64,000 nt of DNA from Acidiphilium acidophilum (GCF_033842475.1 NZ_JAWXYB010000018.1:2897501-2961500); one strand, 5' to 3'. Counted from the stretch's first letter, positions 40,867 through 50,357 are shown. Program-made: numbers and translations. The notes: generated from the letters alone by a model not told the origin.

Positions 40867-42092
40867 GGTCGTCCCCCGGCTCGAAGCGCAGCCTGCAGGG
40901 GCTGGACTGGCTGAATTTCTGCGTCGCCGACGTCCAGACCGGGTTCGGCCCGTTCATCGCGATCTACCTGACCACCCAGCGCTGGACCGACATCGCGATC
41001 GGCAGTGTCCTCTCGCTCGGCACCCTGGTCGCCATGGCCAGCCAGCTCCCCGCCGGTGCCCTGGTCGACTGGATGCCGAGCAAGCGCCTCGCCGCCGCCC
41101 TCGCCATCGCCGCCATCACCGCCAGCGCCCTGCTCTTCGTCCTGATGCCGACCCATTTCGGCATCGGCCTTGCCGAGGTGATGCACGGATTCGCAAGCTG
41201 CATGCTCAATCCCGCCATCGCCGCCATCACCATCAGCCTGGTCGGCAGCGCGGCTCTGGGCGAACGACTGGGCCGCAACGCCCGCTACAGCTCGCTCGGC
41301 AACGGCGTCGCCGCGGCGGTGATGGGCGGGTTCGGCTATTATTTCGCCCCGGGCTCGGTGTTCTGGCTCACCGCCCTGCTCGGCGTCCCCTCGCTGTTCG
41401 CCCTCTCGCGGATCGAATCCCGCCGCGTGGTCCGCGCCCAAGCCGATGCCGCGCGGCCCCATCGCAGCACTGCGGCGGAACTGCGCGCCTTGTTCCTCGA
41501 CCGCCGGCTCCTCGCCTTCATGGCCTGCATCGTGATGTTCCAGATGGCCGACGCCGCGATGCTGCCCTTCGTCGGCAGCGAACTCGCGGCCAAAGCGGGC
41601 GGTATCGCCAACCTCGTCATCGCCGCCTGCATCGTGGCGCCCCAGGCGGTGGTCGCGCTGATGTCGCCCTGGGTCGGCCGCGCCGCCCAGCGCTATGGCC
41701 GCCGCGCCGTGCTCCTGCTCGGCTTCGGTGCCGAACCGGTGCGCGGGCTGCTGTTCGGCCTGATCTCGGCGCCGATCCCGGTGGTGCTGATCCAGTCGAT
41801 CAACGGGATCAGCGCCGCGGTCATCGGTGTGCTGCTGCCGCTGATCGCCGCCGACATCGCGCGCGAGCGGGGGCATTTCAACCTGATCATGGGCGCCATC
41901 GGCCTCGCCGTCGGCCTCGGCGCGACGGTGAGCACCGCCGCCGCCGGCGCGATCTCAACCCGGATCGGCGACCACGCCGCGTTTTTCGCCCTCGCCGGCG
42001 CCGGGTTGATCGGCACCATCCTGGTCTGGTTCCTGATGCCGGAAACCGCGCGCGATCAGGTCACCGTCACCGTCCCCTCCGACCCGCGCTGA
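40863..42092 (+). CDS. Major facilitator superfamily transporter
   Basis: 409 residues with about 12 hydrophobic spans in two halves. It begins with SLQGLDWLNFCVADVQTGFGPFIAIYLT, a pattern of MFS drug/sugar permeases, and has a central loop around residues 185-205 (SRIESRRVVRAQ) before the second half. Start TTG at 40863 overlaps the PRC-barrel stop. Its 3' end overlaps the convergent debranching-enzyme gene by 37 bp. Substrate unknown. Confidence 0.83.
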   Translation: MRSSPGSKRSLQGLDWLNFCVADVQTGFGPFIAIYLTTQRWTDIAIGSVLSLGTLVAMASQLPAGALVDWMPSKRLAAALAIAAITASALLFVLMPTHFGIGLAEVMHGFASCMLNPAIAAITISLVGSAALGERLGRNARYSSLGNGVAAAVMGGFGYYFAPGSVFWLTALLGVPSLFALSRIESRRVVRAQADAARPHRSTAAELRALFLDRRLLAFMACIVMFQMADAAMLPFVGSELAAKAGGIANLVIAACIVAPQAVVALMSPWVGRAAQRYGRRAVLLLGFGAEPVRGLLFGLISAPIPVVLIQSINGISAAVIGVLLPLIAADIARERGHFNLIMGAIGLAVGLGATVSTAAAGAISTRIGDHAAFFALAGAGLIGTILVWFLMPETARDQVTVTVPSDPR

Positions 42093-44185
42093 AACGAAAC
42101 CGCGAGCCGCTGGCCCCCGACCGCAAGCCGATCGACCCTCAGCCGCCCCATCGTCGCGGGCAGGCACGGCGCGCCGGAAACCGCCGTGGCGCAAGCCGGG
42201 TCGAGCCTCAGGTCGAGGCAGGCATCGAGCAAAGCCGGCAGGGTCGCCGCCGCCCAGGCCTGCGGCGCGCACGCGACCGGATAGGCGGTGGGCGAAACCC
42301 CGCGCTGCCGGGGAAAGCCACAGAACAGCTCCGGCAGCCGGTAGCGATCCGCCCACGCCGCGGTCGCCAGCATCGCGTCGAATAATCGCGCAGCCTCGGC
42401 GTGCCGCCCGTACCGCGCGAGGCCGAGGCCGATCAGCGCATTGTCGTGCGGCCAGACCGAGCCGTTATGATAGGACATCGGGTTGAACCGGGGCTGCCCC
42501 CGCGCGAGGGTGCGAACGCCCCAGCCGGAAAAGAAATCCTCACCCATCAGCCGCGCCGCAACCCGCCCCGCCCGCTCCGGCAGCGCGATCCCGCTGAACA
42601 AAGCATGCCCGGCATTGGAGGCCAGAACCCGGCAGGGCCGCTTCGCCCCGTCGAGCGCCAGAACATAGAACCCCAGTTCCTCGTCCCAGAACCGTTGGTC
42701 GAACCGCTCGCGCAGCCCGGCCGCATCGCCCGCGAGCCGCGCGGCCTGATCCGGCGCGCCCAGAGCCCGGGCGAGCGCGGCGCCAGCACTTTTCGCGGCA
42801 TAGACATAGCCCTGCACCTCGCACAGCGCGATCGGCCCCGTCGCCAGCGCGCCGTCGGCGTGGAAAATCGAATCCCGGCTGTCCTTCCAGCCCTGATTGG
42901 CGAGGCCGTGGCCGGTCTTGCGGCCATATTCGACGAACCCGTCGCCATCCTCATCCCCCGGCCCGTCGATCCAGCCGAGCGCCGCCTCGATATTGGGCCA
43001 GATCTCGCGGATGAACGCAGTGTCATGGGTGCGGGCATGATAGGCCCCGGCCAGCATCACGAAGAGCGGCGTCGCATCGACCGAGCCGTAATACCGGCGG
43101 AACGGCACCTCGCCGAGCCGCGCCATTTCGCCATCGCGCGCTTCATGCAGGATCTTGCCGGGCTCGGCATCCGCCGCCGGGTCGAACCCCTGCGCCTGAT
43201 TGGCCGCGAGATAGGCCAGCACCCCGCGCGCCAGAGCGGGTGCCAGCCACAGCGTCTGCATCGCGGTGATGATCGCATCGCGGCCGAACGCGGTCGAAAA
43301 CCACGGCACCCCGGCATAGGGGTAGGGCCCGTGCGGGGTCTGCGTGGTCAGCATGATCAGATCGTCCCGCGCGCGCAGCAGCGCCGCGTTCGCAACCGCA
43401 TTATCCGAAACAATCCGCGCCGATTGCCGCCGCAGGTCGCGCCGCGCCCGCCGCGCGGCCTCGCGGGCGGTGCCGAACCGGGTGATCGCGGGCCGGTCGT
43501 CCTCGGCCCCGGATTGCACCGCGATCGCGATGCGGATCGTCTCGCCCGGTTCCAGACGACGGCGATAATGCGCCGCTCCCGGCTCGATCCGGTCGGGTTT
43601 CGGCTCGAAATCGAGCCGGGTCCAGCGCCGCACCCCATCGAGGCCGGTGCAGGCCAGGGTGGCTCCGTGCGGCGCGACCCCCGCGGCTTCCATCGTGCCA
43701 TGACGCTGGCGCGGCGTGCCGCGAATCTCGAACAGATCGGCAAAATCGGCGGCGAAAGCGATATCGAGCGTGATGGTCTGCGTGGTGCGCGCCCAGTTGC
43801 CGATGGTCAACAGGTCGTGGCGGGTGTCGCGCCACAGAAAAATTTCCCGCCGGAGCGAGATTTCATTGCCCTCGTCGCCCATGTCGGTGCGTCCTTCGGG
43901 GGCAGGGCCGGCCAGATCGCACACCAGCGTCGCATTATCGGTGCTGATCGCGCCGGTCAGCAGCCGTGGCCGCGCACCATCGAGCATCACCGTCATCCGC
44001 GACAGATGCCTTGTGTCGTGGTAAAAGACCCCCTCGCTCCTGCCGCTCATGTCGCCGTTGACCGCGAAGATCGCAAAGCAATCGTCCGACTTCAGGGTAT
44101 GGGGCCGGTCCTCCGCGTTGCTCGCACCGGCGGCCACGGGGAAAGTCTTGTCGTCCATCAGGTCCGGCAGCGAACGATCGTGCAT
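42056..44185 (-). CDS. Amylo-alpha-1,6-glucosidase / glycogen-debranching-type protein
   Basis: 709 residues. The N-terminal beta domain (GDE_N_bis type) begins at DDCFAIFAVNGDMSGRSEGVFYHDTRHL, and the C-terminal (alpha/alpha)6 GH63/GDE-like barrel follows from about residue 270 with YPYAGVPWFSTAFGRDAIITAMQTL, FVEYGRKTGHGLANQGWKDS and NPMSYHNGSVWPHDNALI. Acidic residues of the barrel (AFGRD, GWKDS) are the probable catalytic site. It may release branch glucose from glycogen-like glucans or trehalose-type oligomers. The start at 44185 has AGGAG 7 nt upstream. IS copy 2 lies 39 bp upstream of the start and displaces its promoter. Confidence 0.87.
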   Translation of the reverse strand: MHDRSLPDLMDDKTFPVAAGASNAEDRPHTLKSDDCFAIFAVNGDMSGRSEGVFYHDTRHLSRMTVMLDGARPRLLTGAISTDNATLVCDLAGPAPEGRTDMGDEGNEISLRREIFLWRDTRHDLLTIGNWARTTQTITLDIAFAADFADLFEIRGTPRQRHGTMEAAGVAPHGATLACTGLDGVRRWTRLDFEPKPDRIEPGAAHYRRRLEPGETIRIAIAVQSGAEDDRPAITRFGTAREAARRARRDLRRQSARIVSDNAVANAALLRARDDLIMLTTQTPHGPYPYAGVPWFSTAFGRDAIITAMQTLWLAPALARGVLAYLAANQAQGFDPAADAEPGKILHEARDGEMARLGEVPFRRYYGSVDATPLFVMLAGAYHARTHDTAFIREIWPNIEAALGWIDGPGDEDGDGFVEYGRKTGHGLANQGWKDSRDSIFHADGALATGPIALCEVQGYVYAAKSAGAALARALGAPDQAARLAGDAAGLRERFDQRFWDEELGFYVLALDGAKRPCRVLASNAGHALFSGIALPERAGRVAARLMGEDFFSGWGVRTLARGQPRFNPMSYHNGSVWPHDNALIGLGLARYGRHAEAARLFDAMLATAAWADRYRLPELFCGFPRQRGVSPTAYPVACAPQAWAAATLPALLDACLDLRLDPACATAVSGAPCLPATMGRLRVDRLAVGGQRLAVSFQRGSEGTVTVT

Positions 44186-44224
44186 GGCAAACTCCTGTGG
44201 CTGTGAGGGACCGGCGCAGCCTAG

Positions 44225-46340
44225 CCCATCTTTAGCACTAAAACGATCATAATTTGCAACCAAAGCGCATAACATATTGATATTGTATACTTTATGTTTT
44301 GCTTTTATTTGTAGTGCCATAATATTATTGATGATCCCTTGACCCCCCACGGCACCAGCCTCATGTCTCGGCAATGTTTATCCGCAAAACAAAAACCCGG
44401 AATAAGTCCGATAACGAAACATACTTCACCTATCGCCTCGTCGCCTCCGAGCGCATCGGTAAGCAGGTCCGCCAGATCACCCTGCTCAACCTTGGCCGCC
44501 AGTTCGACCTGCCACAGAGCGACTGGCAGGCCCTGTGCGCCAGGATAGACGCCTTGCTTGCCGGACAGGTCGGTATGCTCGCAGAACCCGAGATCATCGA
44601 GACCTTGGCTCAACGATATGCCGCCCGTCTTATTGCGGCCCAGCCAGGGGCAGCCCGATCGGATGCTGGACACCAAGCTCCACCGACCCCGTCGACCGCC
44701 GTTCAGGCATCCTTATTCCCATCACCTGCCGCGCCATCTGCAGTTTACGCCGAGGTCGACATCGCCTCGCTGCAACTCATCCGGCCCCGGTCGGTCGGGG
44801 TCGAAGCGGTCGGCCTTGCAGCGATGAACTGGTTGGGAATCGATCAGATTCTCCGCGATCTCGATTTCAATGGTGTCCAGCGAGCCGCGGTGGTCGGCAG
44901 CCTCATAGGTCGCATGGCAGCGCCGGGCAGCGAACTCGCAACCTGGCGCTGGCTGCGCGAGCGCAGTGCCCTCGGCGAACTGCTGGACGTGGACTTCGAA
45001 GCCATGCCGTTGATCCGTCTGTATCGGACCTCCGACCTTCTTGTGCGACACCGTGACAAGATCGAGACCGCACTGTTCAGCCGGATCCAGGATTTGTTTG
45101 GACTGCCGGTTACCGTCACCCTCTACGATCTGACCAACACGTATTTCGAAGGTACCGCCAGCGGTAACGCCAAGGCTGCTCGCGGTCGATCAAAGGAGAA
45201 GCGAACCGACTGCCCTCTGGTTACCCTCGGCCTGGTCCTCGATGGCAGCGGCTTCGTGCGCCGCTCAAAGATGTTCGCCGGCAATGTCGGTGAAGCCACG
45301 ACCCTTGAGGAGATGCTCGACGGCCTCACCGCTCCCAAGGGGGCGCTGGTCATCATGGATGCCGGCATCGCGACCGCAGCCAACGTCGCTTGGCTCATAA
45401 AACACGGATACCGTTACCTGGTGGTCAGCCGCGAACGCACCCGCCAGTTCGATCCGGATCAGGCGATCAGCACGCTGACCGCGTCGAACGAGACGGTCCA
45501 ATTGCAACGTGTGCTGAGCGAGGATGGCACGGAGGTTCGGCTCTATTGCCATTCCGAGGGGCGCAAGACCAAGGAGACCGCAATCACTGATCGGTTCATC
45601 ACCCGGTTCGAGGCCGGTCTCACCACGCTCGTCGACGGACTGGCAAAACCCCACGGACAGAAAAACCTGGCTGATATCCAGCGACGCATCGGCCGATTGA
45701 TAGAGAAGAGCAGCGGCATCGGGCAACACTACGAGATCATCGTGACTCCCGATGAGACCGGAACCAAGGCCGCGTCGATCACCTGGGTCAAGGTTCCACT
45801 CGAGGGTTCAATGCTGACACATCCCGGGGTCTATTGTCTGCGCAGCAATGAAACCACCTGGGACGCCGCCACCTTGTGGCACACCTACACCATGTTGACC
45901 GATCTGGAGGCGGTGTTCCGCGGTCTCAAATCGGAACTCGGCCTCCGACCGGTGTTCCATCACAAAGCGGACCGCACCGAAGGGCATCTGTTCATCACCG
46001 TGCTGGCCTATCAACTGGTCCAGGCAATCCGGCATAAACTGAAAGCGGCAGGGGAGCCCCTGTCATGGACCCGATTGCGCGAAATCATCTCGGTGCAGCA
46101 ACGGATCACCGCAACCTTCCAGCAGCGCGACGGTCGCACCCTGCATGTCCGCAAGGCCACAGTCGCCGAACCAGCCTTGCGCCGGATTTATGATGCGTTG
46201 GCACTCAATGCCTCGCCAAGAGGGATCCAGAAACTCACCGTCTGATCCCCTTTGGATATGTTTGTAGTGCCACTCGGATTTTTTTAAGAGTGTAAGATGC
46301 TGATATTATGTGGTTTATTCGAGGCACTGCTAAATATGGG
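44225..46340 (+). mobile_element. IS1634-like insertion sequence, copy 2 (2116 bp)
   Basis: Same element as copy 1 but in inverted orientation, flanked by its own 4-bp duplication CTAG (44221-44224 and 46341-46344). It inserted between the debranching-enzyme gene and rpmB. Because the duplications at the two copies are different and both intact, each copy came in separately and the 7.5-kb segment between them has not been inverted by recombination since. Confidence 0.93.
44374..46245 (+). CDS. IS1634/IS4-superfamily DDE transposase (copy 2)
   Basis: A 623-residue protein identical to copy 1 except Arg for Gly eight residues before the end. All catalytic regions are intact (DLTNTYFEG, IMDAGIATAAN, LEAVFRGLKSE), so both copies look active. 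It transcribes toward rpmB. Confidence 0.93.
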   Translation: MFIRKTKTRNKSDNETYFTYRLVASERIGKQVRQITLLNLGRQFDLPQSDWQALCARIDALLAGQVGMLAEPEIIETLAQRYAARLIAAQPGAARSDAGHQAPPTPSTAVQASLFPSPAAPSAVYAEVDIASLQLIRPRSVGVEAVGLAAMNWLGIDQILRDLDFNGVQRAAVVGSLIGRMAAPGSELATWRWLRERSALGELLDVDFEAMPLIRLYRTSDLLVRHRDKIETALFSRIQDLFGLPVTVTLYDLTNTYFEGTASGNAKAARGRSKEKRTDCPLVTLGLVLDGSGFVRRSKMFAGNVGEATTLEEMLDGLTAPKGALVIMDAGIATAANVAWLIKHGYRYLVVSRERTRQFDPDQAISTLTASNETVQLQRVLSEDGTEVRLYCHSEGRKTKETAITDRFITRFEAGLTTLVDGLAKPHGQKNLADIQRRIGRLIEKSSGIGQHYEIIVTPDETGTKAASITWVKVPLEGSMLTHPGVYCLRSNETTWDAATLWHTYTMLTDLEAVFRGLKSELGLRPVFHHKADRTEGHLFITVLAYQLVQAIRHKLKAAGEPLSWTRLREIISVQQRITATFQQRDGRTLHVRKATVAEPALRRIYDALALNASPRGIQKLTV

Positions 46341-46531
46341 CTAGCACGGCGCATCCCCGGGTTCGACCACCCGCGCCCCGATCCCGCTTTCCGAACGCAG
46401 AGCTTGACCGCGCGAGCGGTTTTGGCGATATACCCCCCAGAGCCGCTCCACGGCGATCGTGGCGCGGTTGCATTTTTGTTATCTGTCATCAACCTGGCGT
46501 GAGCCGGGCTCTCTGGATCGAGGCTTTCGTC

Positions 46532-46834
46532 ATGACCCGTCGCTGCGAAATCACTGGCAAATCCGTGCTCACCGGCAATAACGTCAGCCACGCGAACAAC
46601 AAGTCGCGCCGCCGTTTCCTGCCCAACCTGCAGGACAGTTCGGTTCAGTCCGAAGCGCTCGGCCACTCGGTCAAGCTGCGGGTCACCCCGCGCGGTCTTT
46701 CGACCATCGAACACAAAGGCGGGCTCGATGCCTTCCTGCTCACCACCCCGAACCGCAAACTGACCGTGGAAGCGCTCACGCTCAAGCGCCGGGTGATCAA
46801 GGCCGCCGCGAAGCGCGAGGCCAAATCGGCCTGA
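46532..46834 (+). CDS. rpmB: 50S ribosomal protein L28
   Basis: 100 residues with the L28 core: [20 protein letters not shown], then RRFLPNLQ and a C-terminal part with the [21 protein letters not shown] segment typical of the longer alphaproteobacterial L28. ATG 46532 has GAGG 9 nt upstream. The IS ends 188 bp before the start, so the promoter region may be partly new. Confidence 0.97.
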   Translation: MTRRCEITGKSVLTGNNVSHANNKSRRRFLPNLQDSSVQSEALGHSVKLRVTPRGLSTIEHKGGLDAFLLTTPNRKLTVEALTLKRRVIKAAAKREAKSA

Positions 46835-46868
46835 TCCCGCCTCCGCGCCGCCGTTCCGGCCGAAACGA

Positions 46869-46898
46869 CCCGCCCCATGTGGCGGGTTTGTCGTTTTG
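46869..46898 (+). terminator. Rho-independent terminator of rpmB
   Basis: CCCGCC (46869-46874), loop CCATGT, GGCGGG (46881-46886), followed by TTTGTCGTTTT. Located 35 bp after the rpmB stop. Confidence 0.75.
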
Positions 46899-47015
46899 TA
46901 ACGCTCCACTGACATCATGTGATTGCGGTGCGGTGCAAAACTCCGGTAGACTCCGATTCGGCGCCGGCGATCCCGCCGTCTGCTCGGCTTATGCATTCAG
47001 GAGGAGACCCCGATC

Positions 47016-47519
47016 ATGACCTCCCTGGCCACCCAGACCGCCGATCCGGTCGGCAACCCCCTCGATATCGTCGAACAGGTCATCGCCGCCAACGACTGGG
47101 CGTTCGACCGCCGGAGCGACAGTGAAATCGCCGCCGAGGCCCCTGGCCGCTGGTGCGATTACGGGCTCTATTTCTCCTGGTCGCATGAAATCTCGGTCAT
47201 GCATTTCTCCTGCGCCTTCGACCTCAAAGCCCCGGAACGCCGCCGCAAGGCGCTTTACGAGTTGCTGGCCCGCGCCAACGAGAAGCTCTGGATCGGCCAT
47301 TTCGGCATGGATCAGGATGACGGCATGCCGGTGTTCCGCCATTCGGTCCTGCTGCGCGGAGCCACCGCCGCCTCCGCCGAAAGCGTCGAGGACATGGTCG
47401 ATATCGCGGTGACCGAGTGCGAACGCTTTTTCCCGGCCTTCCAGTTCGTCCTCTGGGGCGGCAAATCGCCGGACGAAGCCCTCGCCGCCGCCATGCTGGA
47501 GTGCGTGGGCGAGGCATGA
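47016..47519 (+). CDS. YbjN domain-containing protein
   Basis: 167 residues of the YbjN family (a small alpha/beta fold related to type III secretion chaperones), with the central GLYFSWSHEISVMHFSCAFDL strand pair and NEKLWIGHFGMDQDDGMPVFRHSVLL. The family is linked to motility and stress in Gammaproteobacteria, but its biochemical role is open. Its stop overlaps the proC start (ATGA). Confidence 0.85.
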   Translation: MTSLATQTADPVGNPLDIVEQVIAANDWAFDRRSDSEIAAEAPGRWCDYGLYFSWSHEISVMHFSCAFDLKAPERRRKALYELLARANEKLWIGHFGMDQDDGMPVFRHSVLLRGATAASAESVEDMVDIAVTECERFFPAFQFVLWGGKSPDEALAAAMLECVGEA

Positions 47520-48331
47520 CCGCGACGCTGCCGCCGCTGCTGCTGATCGGCGGCGGCAAAATGGGGGCGGCGATGCTCGCGGGCTGGCGCGAACGCGGCA
47601 TCTCGCAGGTCGTCGTGATCGACCCCGGGCCGGATGCCGCTGCGCTTGCGGCCGATAACATCACCGTCATCCCCTCGATCGCCGCGCTCGACCCCGGCTT
47701 TGCGCCCCGCGCCGTCATCCTCGCGGTCAAGCCCCAGGTTGCGCCGGATGTCATCCCTGGCCTCGCGCGCTTCGCCGGGACCGCCCTGTTCGTCTCGATC
47801 ATGGCCGGAAAGACCATCGCGTTTCTCGCGGGGCATCTCGGTCCCGCCGCCGCGATCGTGCGCGCCATGCCCAACACCCCCGCCGCGATCCGTCAGGGCA
47901 TCACCGTCGCCTGCGCCGCCAGAACGGTCACGCCCGACCAGCACGCGCTCGCACAAACCCTGCTCGGCGCGGTCGGTGCGGTCGAATTCGTCACCGCGGA
48001 ATCCCTGCTCGATGCCGTCACCGCGGTCTCCGGCGGCGGTCCCGCCTATGTGTTCCTGCTGACCGAACTGCTCGAAACCGCCGCGATCGAACAGGGCATC
48101 CCGCCCGATCTCGCCCGCCGCCTCGCGCGCCAGACCGTGATCGGCTCGGCCTCCCTGCTCGCAGCGGGCGACGATCCTCCGGCCACATTGCGCCGCGCGG
48201 TCACCAGCCCCAAGGGCACCACCGAGCGCGCCCTCGCCGTTCTGATGGACCATGACGCCTGGCCCGCCGCGATGTCCCGCGCGATCGAAGCCGCCACCGC
48301 CCGGTCCCGCGAACTGGGCGAGACCGGCTGA
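47516..48331 (+). CDS. proC: Pyrroline-5-carboxylate reductase
   Basis: Last step of proline biosynthesis, using NAD(P)H. 271 residues with the Rossmann start LLLIGGGKMGAAML, the VKPQVAPDV segment, RAMPNTPAAIRQG and the C-terminal dimerisation domain with AVSGGGPAYVFLLTE and TSPKGTTERAL. ATG at 47516 overlaps the ybjN-like stop. Confidence 0.94.
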   Translation: MTATLPPLLLIGGGKMGAAMLAGWRERGISQVVVIDPGPDAAALAADNITVIPSIAALDPGFAPRAVILAVKPQVAPDVIPGLARFAGTALFVSIMAGKTIAFLAGHLGPAAAIVRAMPNTPAAIRQGITVACAARTVTPDQHALAQTLLGAVGAVEFVTAESLLDAVTAVSGGGPAYVFLLTELLETAAIEQGIPPDLARRLARQTVIGSASLLAAGDDPPATLRRAVTSPKGTTERALAVLMDHDAWPAAMSRAIEAATARSRELGETG

Positions 48332-48338
48332 TCCCCGC

Positions 48339-49145
48339 TCAGGTCACCTCATCGGTGATCACGGTGAACCCGGTCAGGATGCAGGTGCCGAAGGTCGTGG
48401 TGATCGCGACATCCGTGGCATCCCGGCCCCTTGCCATCAGGATACGCCCGATGCGCGGCTGGTTGTGCCGCGCATCGCAGGTGTACCACCGCCCGCCGAG
48501 AAACACATCGAACCAGCCGCTGAAATCCATCGGGTCGGGCGAGACCGGCACGCCGATATCGCCGAGATAGCCGGTGCAATAGCGCGCCGGGATGTTCATG
48601 CACCGGCAGAAAGTGATCGCGAGATGGGCGAAATCGCGGCACACGCCGCGCTGCTCCATATAGGCGTCCCACGCCGTCTTGGTCGGCCGGGCGCTCTGGT
48701 AATCGAAGGTGATCCGGTTATTGACATAGGCACAGATCGCCGCGACCCGCGCCCAGCCCGGCTCGATATGGCCGAACAGCGAAATCGCGGTATCCGAAAG
48801 CCGGTCGGTCTCGCAATACCGGCTGCCGAGCAGGAACACCAGAATATCCGAGGGCAGGTTCTCGATCGCCACCTGCGGCGCGCCATGCGGGACCGGGTCG
48901 GGATCGCCATAATCGCGTACCAGAAACTCCGCCCGCATCGACTGCCGGCCCGGCTGCGCGACGATCCGGGTGCAGCGATTGCCGAACCCGTCATTGTAAT
49001 CGGTCGCCGGCACCGGCGGGTCGAACACGATCTTATGCTCGGTCAGCAGGTCCGGCTCCCGCGAGGGATGGATGTTGAGCATCAGCAGCATCGGGATCGG
49101 GGTGGGGCAATCGAACGAGATATCGAAGCCGGTGCGGATTTTCAT
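48339..49145 (-). CDS. Transglutaminase-fold protein with Ser in place of the catalytic His
   Basis: 268 residues, no signal peptide. An N-terminal beta region (about 1-120) is followed by a transglutaminase-like core. The nucleophile position is C169 in QRGVCRDFAH, and the Asp position is about D224 in YTCDARHN. Where active family members have His-Ala-Trp, this protein has DFSGWFDVFL, so the His is Ser209. I recall a Ser in this position in other members of this subfamily, so it may be a subfamily trait rather than a defect; H227 could substitute. It lies 14 nt after the next transglutaminase gene and forms an operon with it. Confidence 0.8.
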   Translation of the reverse strand: MKIRTGFDISFDCPTPIPMLLMLNIHPSREPDLLTEHKIVFDPPVPATDYNDGFGNRCTRIVAQPGRQSMRAEFLVRDYGDPDPVPHGAPQVAIENLPSDILVFLLGSRYCETDRLSDTAISLFGHIEPGWARVAAICAYVNNRITFDYQSARPTKTAWDAYMEQRGVCRDFAHLAITFCRCMNIPARYCTGYLGDIGVPVSPDPMDFSGWFDVFLGGRWYTCDARHNQPRIGRILMARGRDATDVAITTTFGTCILTGFTVITDEVT

Positions 49146-49159
49146 CGGGCGGGATTCCA

Positions 49160-50065
49160 TTACGAGGTGAAAGCGGGTTGATCGGCGGCGGTGACCGAGA
49201 CGGTCACGTTCATCGACAAATGATCCGAGGGCGCACCGGTCCATGTACCGGAAAGCGGGATCGCCTGAGCCGGCGCCCGGACCACGGCGACGCGGATGAG
49301 ATCGTGATTGCCGACGATGCCGTTGGTCGGATCGAACTCGACCCATCCGGCACCGGGCAGATAGACCTGCAACCACGCATGGGTCGAACCGCCGCCGGCA
49401 TAGCGCCCCCCGCGCGGCGGGACGTGCAGGTAACCCGAGACGAAGCGGGCGGCGAGGCCGAGGGCGCGCACCGCATCCATCATCAGCACCGCGAAATCGC
49501 GGCAGCTCCCGCTGCCCAGCCGCAGCGTGGTGGTCGGCGATTGCAGCCCCTTTTCCTCGCGAGCGACATAGGTGAACCCCTGCCAGATCGCCTGATTGAT
49601 CGCGATCAACAGCGATCGTGTTCCGGTCGCCCCGCTCGACGACAGAAACCGCCGCACCCAGTGATCGACCTCGTGATGCGGGTCGGGGTCCTGCCGCTCG
49701 ATCAGCCGCATCAGGTCCGGCATCTCGTCGCCGCCATAGGTGAACGGATAGGTGGCGGCGTAATCCTCGATCGCGAGATCGGGGAGCGGCCCGTCATAGA
49801 CATGGCTCGGGCTGTGCTGGACCCGGACCAGACTGTCGAAGGTCAATTCCCCGGCGCGCGCCCCGAAACTCGCGTAGGCGACATGATTGCCGAACACATC
49901 GAGCATCCAGCGCTGGCGCGCCGGTTCGGGCGTGATCACCACATTGGCGGCCAGCACCCGCTGGTCGTGTCCCTCGCGCGGGCGGAACATCATCCGATGC
50001 TCGCCGAGCGCCACCGGACGGCGGTAACGATAGGTCGTGATATGGCGAACCTCGAGCACCGTCAT
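49160..50065 (-). CDS. Transglutaminase-like cysteine peptidase-fold protein
   Basis: 301 residues: bacterial transglutaminase N-terminal beta domain (about 1-90, VRHITTYRYRRPVALGEHRM) and a Transglut_core. The complete triad is C188 (GSGSCRDF), H229 (STHAWLQVYLPGAG) and D245 (VEFDPTNG). No signal peptide, so it should be cytoplasmic. Divergent from the next two genes and first of the two-gene operon 50065-48339. Activity may be hydrolytic (isopeptidase) rather than cross-linking. Confidence 0.85.
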   Translation of the reverse strand: MTVLEVRHITTYRYRRPVALGEHRMMFRPREGHDQRVLAANVVITPEPARQRWMLDVFGNHVAYASFGARAGELTFDSLVRVQHSPSHVYDGPLPDLAIEDYAATYPFTYGGDEMPDLMRLIERQDPDPHHEVDHWVRRFLSSSGATGTRSLLIAINQAIWQGFTYVAREEKGLQSPTTTLRLGSGSCRDFAVLMMDAVRALGLAARFVSGYLHVPPRGGRYAGGGSTHAWLQVYLPGAGWVEFDPTNGIVGNHDLIRVAVVRAPAQAIPLSGTWTGAPSDHLSMNVTVSVTAADQPAFTS

Positions 50066-50357
50066 GGGTCAGCGCCACCGGACGGGTCGAGGCATCGCAG
50101 GCGCCGGCGGGTTCATTGCTGTCCTGTACGAAACGATCAACCCGAATATGTGATGATCAACCGCCGAGTTCCATGTGAATTGTCGAGTCTGCCGAAACGT
50201 AATCGTTCGGTGAGGCAGGGCTGCGCATCGTGCGGGCAGATTATGCCCATATTTGCACCAGACCGGGCCGCGCAGCGTCTTTTGACCCGACGACACGGCT
50301 ATCGGCGCGCCCGGAGCGGTGATATCGAAACAGTCGAACCGCGTGGATGCCGAGCCG
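50066..50357. promoter_or_regulatory. Divergent intergenic region of the transglutaminase cluster
   Basis: 292 bp between two divergently transcribed transglutaminase genes. It must contain both promoters, but I found no convincing -35/-10 pair, operator dyad, small ORF or terminator in it. Confidence 0.35.

Noticed and set aside
34564-46340. Composite transposon formed by the two IS copies
   Set aside because: The outer flanks differ (CTAA on the left, CTAG on the right) and each copy has its own inner duplication. The enclosed genes are also ordinary chromosomal ones such as rlmN.
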